64,000 nt of DNA from Torreya grandis (lineage: Eukaryota; Streptophyta; Pinopsida; Cupressales; Taxaceae), in contig JARHVA010006307.1 of the NCBI GenBank assembly GCA_037957365.1, forward strand, positions 482,001 to 546,000, given 5' to 3'. A program made the translations under genes and the position numbers. The notes beneath the pieces were generated by a model. That model saw only the letters and a list, made by a program, of their open reading frames with translations. It did not search any database and was not told where the DNA came from. Below are positions 10,574 to 22,906 of the stretch, in pieces. Within the stretch, counting starts at the first letter, position 1. Each line of letters begins with the position of its first letter.

Positions 10574-13500
10574 TGTTACATCCCAATTTACACTAGTGGA
10601 AAGAACAATGACAATGTTGATTTATTTTTAACATTATAGATTATGGATTGATATTTTATCATTGTTTTTATTAGTTAGATAGTGATGTTATAATTTTAAA
10701 TATGAAGTTACAACATTTCATTAGTTATGGAAATTATATGTTGATATGATTATTTCTACATTTTTTTTTATATAAATGTAACAATTCATTTAATGTATTA
10801 CTTTATATTAATATTTTCAGTTGTTTATGATTATAATATACTAACTACCCTCTTTCTATGACTAAGGTGGATATGAGATATCCTATCTATTACCTCTAAA
10901 AATAATCAAGAGGGATGGAATCATAGGGGATAGGGCAATAGATTAGGGTAGTTGGGGGTAGAAAGAACCAATGGATAATATTCCCCAACCCACATAGTTT
11001 GTTTGAGTGGCATTGGGTATTATAGTGTCTTTTCATGATGTTAGTGATCATCTATTTCTTATGATACTCATGATTTATACTTTTAATTTAGATGGAATTT
11101 TATTTATAGTGTTACATGCATGATTATATTTAGTTTTAATTGTAGGTCATAGACTCATATTATTTGAATACTTATTTTTCTTGTTGAGTGTATTCTCGTG
11201 TTGCTTGGATATTTGTTGAATTATATTCTCATAATACATGCATAATAATATTTATAAAAGGTAAGGCCTTAATGCATAAAAAATGGTTTATATAATAAAC
11301 TCCTTATTAAGAGTGATATGATTAAACAAAAATAATTTTGATGATGATTAAAGTATTTATAAGGAACCAAAACCACCATGGGTGGTATGTATTGCATGAC
11401 TATATGGATATGATAAATCATTGGTTTGGGAGTATGTCAAAGTTTGATTATTACCTTTAAGCATAGTATAAACTAGGATTAATTATTATATACCTAGAAT
11501 ATTTCAAAAACTTGTCATTGTTGCAAAATTAATAAGGGTTTCCATGGGTTATGAATAAAAACATGAAGTTGGGCATATTATAAGGATTTGAGTTTTATTA
11601 GCTTGGGTTTGGAGGGGTTTGTGTTATTTTGGTAAATATTGCATGGTGTTATGGCTTAGTTTAGTTTAGGGATTTGAAAATGACTCAATATTCAATAAAT
11701 ACATGCAATAGTAGCCTTTGTTTTGCATTTAGTTAAAATAAAGTCAATTTATAATGAAATTAGTGTAGCATGTCATGCACTTATGTTTTGGCAAGGTTTG
11801 TGGAATGAATTTAGAATGCATTCAAAACAAAGTTATGGGCAAGTTAACAAAAAATTGGGGATAAAAGAAAGAATTAAAGAGGAAGGAGAGAAAATGTCTA
11901 TGGAGGAAGTAAGAGAAGGATTATAACAAGGGACAACATTTCAAGTAAGAACAACTGTCATTTTTAATTAACTAGACAAACAATAATTTTTACAAACTGA
12001 GTATGGGCTTTTGGGTTTTTCTTATTATTTAAGGTAATAGCATGGTAGAATTAAAGTTAATAATCTTAATGCCTGCATTTCCACACATTCTATTATAAAA
12101 AATGAAAACCCCATTTTATGAAAATATATGTAATTTAGTGCTTATGGAAAATGGTATCTTAGCTCCCTCTTAAAGCCATGATTTTTTGTCAACTATGTCA
12201 TGTGAGTTTTAACATTAAGTTATGTTCTTGGTTTTTGTGAAAGGATTGTTTAAAAATGTGGTCATTTGATTCAGTGGTTATAAAATGAAATTTACTATTT
12301 TATTAATAATATGATTTATTGGATTATGAATTTCATTTGTATTTTCTTCCCCATATAGAGTTGGGAGTGAGAACTTACTTTCACCCTCGAGCCCATAGAG
12401 GGGATCCTCCTATCAAATGTAACTTTGAGTAAACTATTTTGATATTTCAAATGGATTTCATTTTTACCAAAATGGCACTAAGATTTAAAGTAGTAATAAA
12501 TGATTTTTAATAATTCTCAAGAGGTGGAGAAAACCACAAACCTAGACCTATAGATAGTTAAAATAACCACCTACAAGACTAAGATTGGTAAGTATCACAG
12601 TATGGGCTGGTTACTTAAAATACACAACCATTTCTTGGTAAAATACATTTTTTGATAGCTAATATGAAAATATAATGATCTATTTTTGTTTTGAAAACTT
12701 GGTAAAGTGAAACATGGTTATGGGAAGTCTAACATTAAACAAAGTAGCCTTAACCTAGTTTTGTAGTGACATTATATGTAGAGGATCTAGCTAAGCTTTT
12801 TTTGTTTGAAAATGTACAATGTCTACATAAGGGATATGTACTTATATTCTTGAGTAAAAATGAATCATGTAAACATTATCATGAATATAGTGAATTCAAA
12901 TGAATGGATTTAGATAATTTCTTTTGTGGATCTGAGTTGTACTTTATTAACTTATTAATTCATTTAAGAAATTATAAAGTGAGAAATATGCTAAAATTTC
13001 ACTATAGATTTGGGTTGATTTATAATATTTTTATCATAATAGCCATCACACTTAATACCATTATGCGAAGAATGTAGCTATAGAGCTAACTAGTGTAGGT
13101 CACTCCATTTAGCATATAGTAAGAAAGTTGTAGTGTTTGTCATGATAAATAAGGATCATTACGTATAATGGGATATTGTGTTACATAGAAAATCATGAAA
13201 TATTCTAAGTATTGACAATTTACAAAGATTAAATATATATTTTATGAGATACAATCATTATTTTAAGGTATGAAATTATGATAATTTAGATATATGGTTA
13301 TATTGTATTATAATTGTATCATCATATCATTACATGTATAATATTTATTATAATATGGACTTATAGTTGGTCTCATTATAAAAATTAATATATACACACT
13401 AAGGTATTAAATAAGTGTATCAATCTTAGGTGATTTTAGTGACATTTGAAAGTGTATGGCTTTACCTAATGAATTGTAAATAAGCTATGTGGAAATTTTG

Positions 13501-14592
13501 AATAACTTAACCAAACTTGTGATTCTTGTATTCTATATAACATTTTTTAGTATACCTTATTAGGTATGTTGATGTGATTCTTTATGAATGATGTTATTAT
13601 GATTAATAAAAAAATAATCAACCTCCTCATTAAGGGATGATGAGTGATAGGCAGGGAGCCTCTTTATAAGTCACTCATAATTGGTTAACAAGAAGGGTAA
13701 TTTTTATTGCATGTTATTTTAGAGAGTGTTACTAGATGTTGACTATGATCCAACTTCTTTTGAAGTCTGAATTCTATAAAAATGCTTTGTCCAAAGTAAT
13801 GTTATAGCTATATACATTGTTTATCCACTATAATTTCTAGTTTGCATGTATGAGTGAGGTAATATTAGATATACGAGTATCCATGATATGTATGTTTGAT
13901 ACATGTAATAGTAATTAACTTCCACATTATTCTCAATTGGCTCTTGATATCTACATCACCATTATCTACAACTTCATGAAGGGAAGGGCCACTCCTAGTT
14001 AGGAGGTGTGTAGGGGACTATTGGTCTGTGGTTGGATGTAAAAGGCTAAGATGATGCTCTCCCATATTATAACTTATATTAAATTATAAAAATTTCACAC
14101 TTAGGTTTATTCAAGAGCTAATTACTCATAGATATATTAAACATTTGGTGTTTATCTCATTCTACTATTCAACATTAACTAATGATAGTGTTAAATTTTG
14201 ATGTAAAATTGTATTTCATTGCATAGTATAGGTTGTGATATATTAATTTCATGGTAATGTGACTTATTTTATTTGTAGTGAATACTAATTTTTTAGTGTT
14301 CAATCTTGGATTCAAATTTTGATGTGTTTTATAATTGATATGACTATTTTTCTCTTATTTGTATTATGTTGTCTATGTCTTGAGAGGACTAATTTATGGT
14401 TAACACTTGATTAAATAGATTTAATTTTTGAATTACCTATATTTCACCTAATCATAATTTTAGACTAAATATTATTTGTGACTAGCCATAAATTAAACAA
14501 TGTTGAACTATTTGAGTGAGAAATAGTAATGACACGAAAAGTTTTAAAAAAGTATGGTAATTTTCATTATCAAACTAGTTAGTTGTAATATG
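10574..14592 (+). repeat. 5' LTR of element A (~4.0 kb)
   Basis: It begins TGTTACATCC, and the alignment with the right LTR ends at TTGTAATA plus two bases, directly before the primer-binding site. The first 100 aligned positions differ from the right LTR at 13 sites by hand count. Similarity continues throughout, for example CACCCTC plus GCCCATAGAGGGG at ~12385 against ~56657. No open frame is shared between the two copies, so the LTR is probably non-coding and simply very long. Confidence 0.9.
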
Positions 14593-14604
14593 TGGTATTA
14601 GATC
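14593..14604 (+). other. Primer-binding site of A (initiator Met tRNA type)
   Basis: TGGTATTAGATC matches the usual plant iMet site TGGTATCAGAGC at 10 of 12 positions and begins directly after the LTR end. This is where minus-strand DNA synthesis would start. Confidence 0.8.
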
Positions 14605-14677
14605 ATAAGTTGAAACTCTCAGACCTAATGAATCCATTAACATTGATTTGATTTATTCTTACTTTCAATAGGAGAAA

Positions 14678-15747
14678 ATGGTGCATGCAAGGGTAAACAT
14701 TGAAGGAAACACTTATAATAAAGTCTAGTAACCTGACCCAAATTTGTTAGTAGTATAGAAATATGTTAAGCTTGATAAAATCCTTGTACTCCTAAATGAG
14801 ACACCAAACAAAATATCAGACCTAGAATAGGAAGTGCATGGGCATGATGAGGAAGAAGAGTAAGAGGAACATTAAGTTGATCATGAAGAAAACCAAGAGA
14901 AAGAGCATGTTTAAGAGTATCAAAATATGAGAGTGAAAATGAAAATAAAAATTCTGCATGATATGAAAAAGGTGAATCCACCAAAATTTGATGGAATAGT
15001 TCTGGGTGATATAGATGAAGGGTGCCTAACGAAAATGGAAAAATATTTAATTTTCAAACATAAATATGAAGTGAAATTTTTTTATGGGGATCACACTAAC
15101 TAGTTAGTGAGGCAAAAACTTGGTGGGATAACAATAAAATGTAAATGGGTCTTTATTCTACTACCACTACATGGGATTAGTTTGTATCACTGTTTAAAGC
15201 ATGATGGCTACCGTAACTCTATTTTTATAAATAAAAAATAATTGATTTTTAGAATCTAAATCAATGAGAGATATAAGTAAATCATTATTTGAAGTAGTCT
15301 TCAAATATTCTCAAATATGTTCCCCAATATCATAAAGATGAATGATTCCACATCCAAAAGTTCAACATGGGTCTGAAGCCACATATTGGATGCAAAGTGG
15401 ATGTGCTTGGACCTAGCTCCATAGATGAAGTATTTAAAAAAATCTTTCGAGTAGGAAAAAAATCTAAAATATAAAGATAATTGATGTAAAATTTTTGGAG
15501 GCCTAGAATTTTATTTAAATAATAACTTGAAGGGTAATTTATAATTCAAAAATAGATTCAATAACAAAAAATTTAGGTTTAACAATGCTTTAGAGGCAAT
15601 AAAACCAATAAATGGCTTTAGGATGGGAAAAATTAAGGTAATCCCAATGAATGGAAGGGTCCACTAGGAGATGTTTTACTTATGAGGGTGATCAATATGA
15701 AAAATATTTCCCATAATGGGAAACTAGTAGTAAATTTAATAATCCTT
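14678..15747 (+). pseudogene. Ty3 gag of A, left part, broken
   Basis: The frame starts at an ATG about 75 bases after the primer-binding site, with a charged N-terminal section rich in Glu. Around 14960-15060 it reads P-P-K-F-D-G, then a glycine-aspartate step, then M-E-K-Y, the Ty3 gag signature normally written P.F.G....W...M..YF. Stops interrupt the frame repeatedly. Near 15665-15715 a decayed knuckle can be read (first Cys kept, later positions Tyr, Gln and Phe in place of Cys, His, Cys). The gene is cut at 15747 by insertion E. Confidence 0.72.
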
Positions 15748-16075
15748 TGTCTATTAAGAATTGATTAAGATTTCTCTCAATAAGATTTTGGTCTATCACA
15801 AATAGATACTATATTCATTGATATAGATTAAAATATATAGTTAATTTCACTCCATCTTAATATTCAATATTCATCTTGAATCCCATAAATCTCTTATTCT
15901 ATCTCCTAGAATCATGCTTCATCCCAACAATCACTCAACACACTCCTATCTACAAGTCTAGGATGTTTGTTAAAAAAATCTTTATTGTCTCAATTAAAAC
16001 ACTTTGTGAGATGAAAATTTCTTTATTATTTTTTACACATTAATATTAACCTATGATATGCAATGATTTCTAACA
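15748..16075 (-). repeat. 3' LTR of E (left copy)
   Basis: Read on the minus strand it starts TGTTAGAAATC and runs to ...AATTCTTAATA. It aligns with 18224-18522 over its whole length, including TTTCTCTCAATAAGATTTTG and TTTATTATTTTT blocks. Confidence 0.8.
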
Positions 16076-16087
16076 TTCCCCCTTAGT
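16076..16087 (-). other. Polypurine tract of E (minus strand)
   Basis: The + strand reads TTCCCCCTTAG, that is CTAAGGGGGAA on the minus strand, immediately before the LTR start TGTTAG. Confidence 0.7.
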
Positions 16088-16251
16088 GATGAAATAGGGT
16101 GAGGACAAACATATAAACATAGAAATATTAATATAGATATTGATCATCACTTTGATGGGCAATGTATTCATCATTGGAAAGGAAATTGCTTTCTTAATAA
16201 TAAGTTTATTTTTATCCATTGGTTTGTCATGCATATTTCCATCAAGAGGTC

Positions 16252-16930
16252 TTGTGCTCTTTGTTTTCAATTTAGAATAGCATGTCCTATATTTTTACAA
16301 TAAAAACATATGTATTTATTTTTTTAATTTTAAAACCTAGTCACATGTTTATATTTTTTGTAAGAAGTGTGGGGATTTTTTTATGTGAATAAAAATTCTT
16401 ATTCCTCTTCTAAATTTTTTTTAATTCATTAAATAATGTGGATATAGGTGTTTTCCAATCTCAGATTTAATTTACTTAGGTGAACACAATATTGGACACA
16501 TTGTTGGGTATGTTATTCAATAATATGTCTTTTGTATCATTTTATTTTATTTATTTATTCTATCTATATGGTTTATGAAAGAATATAACTTGTTGATGTG
16601 AGATATTATATTTCCACCTTATTCTTCTTTTAACACATACAATATTTTGTTTCATAGTTATTTCAGCACTATCAGCTTGAGATCCAAACAATGTGTTTAA
16701 TGATTCCTAGATGTATTTAGAGGGATTTTTGAAGTCTACATAATGTAAGTATTTATTTTATAAGATGTGTTCAATAATGGATAAGGGTTTATTATATTTG
16801 ACCTTTAATTTTTGGATCTCATTGGCATCTATTAGTTTTGTCAAGTGCCATCAATAATAGCTCAAAGGTCTTTCTCTATCATCAATAGTTGATTTTGAAT
16901 TTTACATGTGTGAAAATATTTACCTTTCAA
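16252..16930 (-). pseudogene. Copia-type gag of E, broken
   Basis: Read on the minus strand, the N-terminal block near 16915-16820 gives V-K-F-K-I-N, then after a one-base shift L-M-I-E-K-D-L and A-I-I-D-G-T. This is the copia gag pattern W-K-F-K-M...L...L-W-x-I-I-x-G, with the tryptophans lost to stops. A later block around 16740-16660 resembles the second gag helix bundle. A knuckle C-F-Y-C-K-N-I-G-H follows at ~16308-16282. Its final Cys is replaced by TGA at 16267-16269, one base from TGC or TGT. No pol follows before the polypurine tract about 180 bases further on. Confidence 0.72.
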
Positions 16931-18223
16931 TTTGTCCATTAGACCATTTTTTTATGTATTAGCACCTCCCCCACAAATTTGACTTAGTGGACATTGGTTT
17001 TAACAAAAAATGCATCCTTACAAGGAATGTTTTGACTCTTATGTACTAAAAAATATGCTTCAATTGTTTTATCCTAACAAATTCAAATGCTATAGACTAT
17101 AAATGGCATGTATTATAAAATTCTAACATTTTAATTTTTACCAATTGATAAGACAAGTAATAATACAAGAATGGGACTATAGAAATTAACAATAAAAGAA
17201 TAATCACCTGTAAAAAAAATTATTAAATTTTTATTTAGTTATTTATTTTTTAAATGATTAAACCTAAATATTGTATACCTAACACTTAAAAAAATTAAAA
17301 CTGAAATACCTAAATCAAAACCTAAAAACTAATGATAAATTCTAAGTATAAACAACAACAAATATAAAACCATGGGTTGTAGAAAATCATGTGATTTATG
17401 AGAAATTATGAGATTAGAAATAGTTTTTCCTTGCATGGTATTGGAACTCAACAATTGGAAAGTATGCACTTTGTACTTTACACCAGTGCAAAAATGATGG
17501 GCTAAGTGGTATTGTGGTTGGAAAGTTAATAGGTCATTGTAACATGGTGTTGATGTTTGAGATATCAACAAAATCACATTGACCATAATTAGGGGGTATA
17601 CAAAAATTTATGTTTGAGTTGATGCAATGAACCATTTAGAGGAAGTTCAATATATTCACTTAGGAAGTTGTGGGTGATGAGTAAAATTTGAGACACCACT
17701 AATGTGAATCAAATATTCATTATGAAGAAGGATTTAACTTTAAATCTAAGATAAAATTATGATGAGAACACAAATACTAAACATAAATTTAAAGAATATA
17801 TTATAATTTTAGAAGACATTTATGTAGTAGGGAAAAAAATAAAATGCTCATAAGGATTGGCAAAAAACATTTAGACTATGCACATGGGTCTACATAAATG
17901 ACTAGGTAATAGTTTGACCATTTCCATTCATGTTCCAAATGTATATTTGTACGATTTCCTTGAGTGGATCAGTGCATAAAAGGTAGAATACACTAAGTTG
18001 AAAGAATATATCCAATGAAAAAATAATGATAAATGAATCATAATCTATCATCCAATGATAGACATTGGGAATGGCACATGGTTTGCATTATTATTCTAAT
18101 GTCACACATGATGAAATTATTATCATATGAAAATTTACCTTTGCATGGCCTTCACTACTCATCCTTGTTATGCTTAAGACAAAAAAATCATAGAGAGGTT
18201 CACAAGGAACCTGCTCTAATATA
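16931..18223 (-). other. 5' leader of E with primer-binding site
   Basis: This is ~1.3 kb of AT-rich sequence with no recognisable protein. At its right end the minus strand reads TATATTAGAGCAGG next to the LTR, matching the initiator-Met site at 8 of 12 bases and including the downstream AGAGC. Confidence 0.55.
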
Positions 18224-18522
18224 TGTGTTGAGAATTGATTAATATTTCTCTCAATAAGATTTTGGTTTGTCATAAATAAAAACTTTATCAATTGATATAT
18301 GTTACAATACATATGTAATTTCAGTCATTTATCCTAAGATTAAAACTTCATCTTGAATCATGTTTCATCACAAAAATCAATCAACAAACTCATATCTATT
18401 ATTATAGGATGGTTGTTAAAATAACCTTTATTATCTCAAATAGAAAAACTTCATGAGATGAAACTTACTTTATTATTTTTCACACATTAATATTAGCCTA
18501 TGATATAAACTAATTCCTAACA
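18224..18522 (-). repeat. 5' LTR of E (right copy)
   Basis: It aligns with the left copy from TGTTGAGAATTGATTA to TTCCTAACA on the + strand. Its outer base is followed by the TCCTT duplication. Confidence 0.8.
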
Positions 18523-18527
18523 TCCTT

Positions 18528-19090
18528 TTCATCTTCTTAATAGGGGATGTTTAAACAATATCTCCATGTAGTAGTTGACAATCATCGGGATGAATTTTAT
18601 ATCTCACCCATAGAGGTGTTGGGTACATTTTTTGGGCATTACATTTCTATTTTGATAGATATTGGAGATAGTTTATTTCTCTTTAATTGATTAATAAACT
18701 TCCTAAGAAGTATGGTCATATGGAAAATGCATTGACTGTGTAATATGGAAACCAATCTAAGGTCAAGGTTGTTAAGTGACTGGTAGAAGAAAAGGTGGAT
18801 TTACCCAATTTCAACACCATATTATAATTGTTTTCGACTCCACTAGGATCATATGATGTGATATTAGAAGTTAATGAGATTTGGAAGGACAAGGAATAGG
18901 TAGATTAATTTACAAATAAACTAGAATATTTAGATGATTTGGGAAATCAAACTAAAATCCAAAGAGATTTTTTTTTTTAAATTGGTCATATATTATCCAT
19001 CCAATTAAGGAAGGATTAAAATAGTGGATGTTAGGTTTTTATGGTTAATATAGATGAGGTAGGAGAACCTAAATAATATACCATAGAGTA
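18528..19090 (+). pseudogene. Ty3 protease of A, broken
   Basis: Sequence of A resumes after E. Around 18645-18670 the frame reads I-S-I-L-I-D-I-G-D-S, the retropepsin active-site block (usually L-I-D-T-G-A-S). A C-terminal glycine, serine, Tyr, Asp, Val stretch near 18855-18880 matches the usual ending of plant Ty3 proteases. Several stops and frame changes occur. It would cleave the Gag-Pol precursor. Confidence 0.68.
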
Positions 19091-19094
19091 CTAT

Positions 19095-19925
19095 CCCTTT
19101 TTCCATGAAATTTGGGATATGTTTTCAAAATATCTACCTAGATTACCATCCAAAATGTATTTTTAATTCATGATTGATATCATCTTAGGATCTGAGCCCC
19201 AATCTAAGGTACCCTATATAATGACAACAATGAAACTAGTGGAGTTAAAATCTAAAATTTAGAAAATGTTGTCTAAAAAATTTATCCAACCTAGTTTTTC
19301 ACCATGGGAAGCACCTATGGTGTTTATTAAAAATAGGATGGTAATATTCCTCTACACATAAATGACAAAATGTTGAATAAGGAAGCCATAAATAATATGT
19401 ATCCCTTGCCTTGTGTTGATGATATTTTTGATAAAATCCAAGGAGACATAGTGTTTAAAAAAAAATAGACTTAGAGAAAGGTACCATTAGTTAAGGATCA
19501 AAGAGGAAGATATTCCTAAAATTGCTTTCAAGATAAGGTATGGACATTATGAATTCATAGTTATACATTTTGGGCTAACAAATGCAACTAAAAAATTTAT
19601 GAATCTTATGGATAATATGTTCAAATATTAATTAAATAATTTTTTTCTCATCTTATTAGATGATATTTTAATATGTTATAAGGATGAAGAGTACTTGCGA
19701 CACATGCAACTAGTGTTGGAATGCCTATGGAAACACAAGATCTATAGAAAATTATCAAAATGTGATTTTTTTCAAAATATTTGAAATATTTAGGGCATAT
19801 CATTTCAACAAAAGGGATATCCATAGATATTCCAAAGATAAAATCTATCTTGGAATGGTTGGCACCTAAAAATTTTCATAAGGTATGTAGTTTTATATGT
19901 TTGATACGGTATTACATGAAGTTTA
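19095..19925 (+). pseudogene. Ty3 reverse transcriptase of A, left part, split by B
   Basis: Recognisable in order are [45 protein letters not shown] (the catalytic box, ~19655), S-K-C-D-F-F and I-S-T-K-G-I-S. These are the conserved blocks of a plant Ty3 reverse transcriptase. Frameshifts and stops are present. The match stops after R-Y-Y-M-K-F at 19925, where LTR B begins, and resumes at ~52776. Confidence 0.85.
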
Positions 19926-21085
19926 TGTATACACATAATATTTTCAAACTTTTATCAATTATTGATGATCTTTATCTTACAAGAACCCATTGATTCTTAA
20001 TCCCTTTGAGTGAATTACCTAAGAGGTGCACCAAGAAAGGGGTGGGTATACCATTGGTGCTTCACATGATTGTTGTCCCTTTTACCACTTGGTATCTACA
20101 CACTTGTCTCCTTGCTTCTTCTTTTGTACACTCCTCTAGTCTTTTACCACCTTCATTAGCCCTTTTCATTACATAAACACATTTTTTATAGCTTAAATGA
20201 CTATGTCAATTGTGTTAACCTTGTACTTTTAATGACAAAACTTATTTAGGGTCTAGGTTGGCCCTTGACCGACCTAGTTTGTGACCTAGTGAGTTTTTGT
20301 CAATAACAATACTAGTTCGATTGGGTCAACCTTGTCAGCTAAAGTTTTTAGAAGGGTTTAGGGTTAGATCCACCTATATAAACATAATAATTTATCCATT
20401 TCTAATATAAAATAATAATAAGTAAGATATATTGTGCATCTGCTTATCCACTATTCTACTTGAGGATCAAGTGTAGGGTTTCATACTTTCTTTAGAGAAA
20501 TAAATATTGTCTTGTGTAGAATAATTTTGGATGTATTGATAGGTTATGTAGCGTAGATATTATCTATCCTTATAATCTTTACATACCACTAAAACCTCTT
20601 AAAAATCACCTTGGCCAAGGGAGATATTGAGGCTCAGTAGGTTCATCTTTAAAGGTAAGTATTCCTAACTTTGTTCCTCCTTTGTAAGAGTAGATAAATA
20701 TGCATTTGAACTTATCTTACATACATTAGGATTATGTATACATTGACATGAGTATATGTCTTTTATGTATGTTTAATTTTATTTATTACCCCCACTTTAT
20801 GTCACAATCTTTAGTGAGCACTAGATTATATTTTTCTTTACTTGTTATTAGTATAGTGAATATGAAAGCATAGGACCTAGTTAGGGTTATTACATAGTTT
20901 TTCTTGATTAGAGGCTTTGGAACCCTCCCTAGTAATATTATTATGGTAAGATATCCCTTGGCTAGGTTTGGTGGATCCATATTAGTCATGAACCTGATTA
21001 TCTAATGCAATCAAAAGTGTAAGTAGGATTATTTTCTCTGAGATAGAATTGATTTTTAGATCTAATGCATTTCCCATTTCATGAA
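19926..21085 (+). repeat. 5' LTR of B
   Basis: It starts TGTATACACATAATATTTTC and aligns over ~1.16 kb with 51588-52771. Shared blocks include TTAGGGTCTAGG, GGGTTTAGGGTTAGATC and CTTTATC. Differences are frequent, roughly one base in five over the first 130 positions by eye. Confidence 0.82.
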
Positions 21086-22906
21086 TTATAGTGAACCTGA
21101 TGTGCATATAACCTTATAGGTTTTCCTTCATTCTTTTCATTTCTATAATTTTATTTTTTTATATTTACAATACTAGGTCAACCATGCCAATATAGTTCTA
21201 ACTTTTGTGTTTAGGTTTAACACATAGTCTCATCAAAATGAATATATATTTTTATTCATGTATTCATTATATATAAGTTACTATATTGAAAAGGTTTGAT
21301 ACAATAATCTTATCCAGTTCTAGATAATAGACTATGTCAAATAGGTTGACTTAGTCTCTTAGACAACATCCAAAATACCAAATTAAGTCATGCAAGTTAA
21401 CTTAGTATTATAATCAGCATCCAAATAACAAACTACATTGATTAGGTATACTTAGTCATCTTAACATTATTCAACAAATAGGGTTTCACATAACTATGTC
21501 AACCTAGTTGACATAATTGGTGGAAATTGTAAGCAACATTTAAAGCACTTCAACAACAAAAATGCAATCCTCAACATCTTCTAACCCACCAAGGTTCCTT
21601 TCTTTATCTCTCTTTCAATTCAATTCTTCATTATAGTTTTGTATTGTTCAAGTTTATAGTATTCAAAACTGTAATCCTATAGAAAACTAAGTTGATTTAG
21701 TTTTGTAGTTTGTCTTTTGTCTAAAAGACTAAGTCAACCTAGTTAATTTAGTTCTTAAGGATTCTTATTTATACAATATATTATTGACCCTGTTGACTCT
21801 ATTGTATAATTTTTGAATAAAGTGTCATTTGAATTGACTCTGCACCACTCTTAATTTAGGAATTAACAATTGCATGTTAGTAATTATTTCACACTTTCAT
21901 TTTCAGTTATTTACATGCTTAGAGTAGCTCACATAGTCTAATCAAGTGGGTTTTCAATATACCATTTAGTTTCACTATTTTTATCTTTTTTCACACACTA
22001 CCAAATCACATAATTTTAAAATACATTTACACATTTGCCTACCCAAGGCCTACCTACTTGGATTTCATCACCAAGGGGCAAGCTAACTTGGTTTTATGGC
22101 CAAGTATAAACATGTGGTTAATGGTATATATTGGCAAAGCACCTGACACCCTTATTGTTGTGATATTATAAATTGATGGGGTAGGCCCTAATACCAAGCT
22201 AGTATCATTGCCAACATAGATTCCTTTTAGCCTAAACATCCTAAAACCATCCATAGATTACTTTCTAGTTCCCTATTTTCAGCCAACTTCCCTATCACAC
22301 TTAAAATAACACTTTATAATAATCTAACAACACTCAATATGACCATGTAGTTAGTTTTTACCTTTTAGTTGTCTGATTGCTCTTTTATCATTATATGTTG
22401 TATTGAAAAAAATTGCATTGGCCAATGTTGGTGTAAGGTTTTGTGTTGTGTGCTAATTGGATCACTCTCATTGATCTAATTATTTATGTTATTATTTTCA
22501 CTTATTATTTTAATTAAATTTCAAAATATTTTCCCTAATTTTAATACATAATTGATCTATTTGGCACAGTCTCATATAGTCTATCTTTTCCCCTAACCAC
22601 AATACTACATCAACCTAGTTGATTTAGTTATTCTTTCTACCTATTAAGTTACAGTACTAAGTCAACCTAGTCAACTTTGTATCCTTATTAGACTATGTGT
22701 TTTTCATATCTATAATACTCAATTGACTTAGTTGACTATATATTCTTCTACCTCCTATTTATATTACTAGGTCAACTTGGTTGACTCTGTACTCTTATCT
22801 ACATCCTTTCTATCCATTTGCTTTACATCATCGTTTCCTTCCCTAATCTTTCTTATTCATCATGAACTTTTTATTTTAAGACAAAAATGAGTTGAATTAA
22901 ACATAT
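21086..22906 (+). other. 5' leader of B with recurrent GTCAAC/GTTGAC motifs
   Basis: About 1.8 kb without a convincing gene. It is marked by many short strings of the type CTAAGTCAACCTAGTTGAC, often with both arms present. No clear primer-binding site follows the LTR end. Confidence 0.6.
21170..22790. repeat. Scattered palindromic GTCAAC-CTA-GTTGAC motif cluster
   Basis: Perfect inverted arms occur at 21496-21514 (ATGTCAAC, CTA, GTTGACAT), ~22609-22623 (ATCAAC, CTA, GTTGAT) and ~22773 (GTCAAC, TTG, GTTGAC). Imperfect versions lie near 21340, 21380, 21730, 22660 and 22725. Related strings recur in the LTRs of B (~20330, ~51990) and at 50600-50780. Each arm contains TTGAC, the core of the W-box bound by WRKY factors (known biology); binding here is not shown. 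Confidence 0.6.

Larger units (their letters stand above)
15748..18522 (-). mobile_element. Element E: gag-only copia-type element (TR-GAG-like), minus strand
   Basis: Two ~0.3 kb LTRs enclose 2.1 kb whose only recognisable coding content is a copia-type gag on the minus strand. TCCTT occurs directly on both sides (15743-15747 and 18523-18527), a clean 5-bp target duplication. Orientation follows from CCCCCTTAG right after the left LTR (a polypurine tract read on the minus strand) and an initiator-Met-like primer site left of the right LTR. No protease, integrase or reverse transcriptase is visible. The element lies between the gag and protease of A. Confidence 0.82.

Noticed and set aside
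11723..11926. 67-codon + strand frame in the left LTR of A
   Set aside because: The aligned region of the right LTR does not keep this frame, so it is not a conserved LTR gene.
16070..16270. Separate small minus-strand gene left of the E knuckle
   Set aside because: It is the tail of the decayed E gag region in a shifted frame running into the polypurine tract and LTR.
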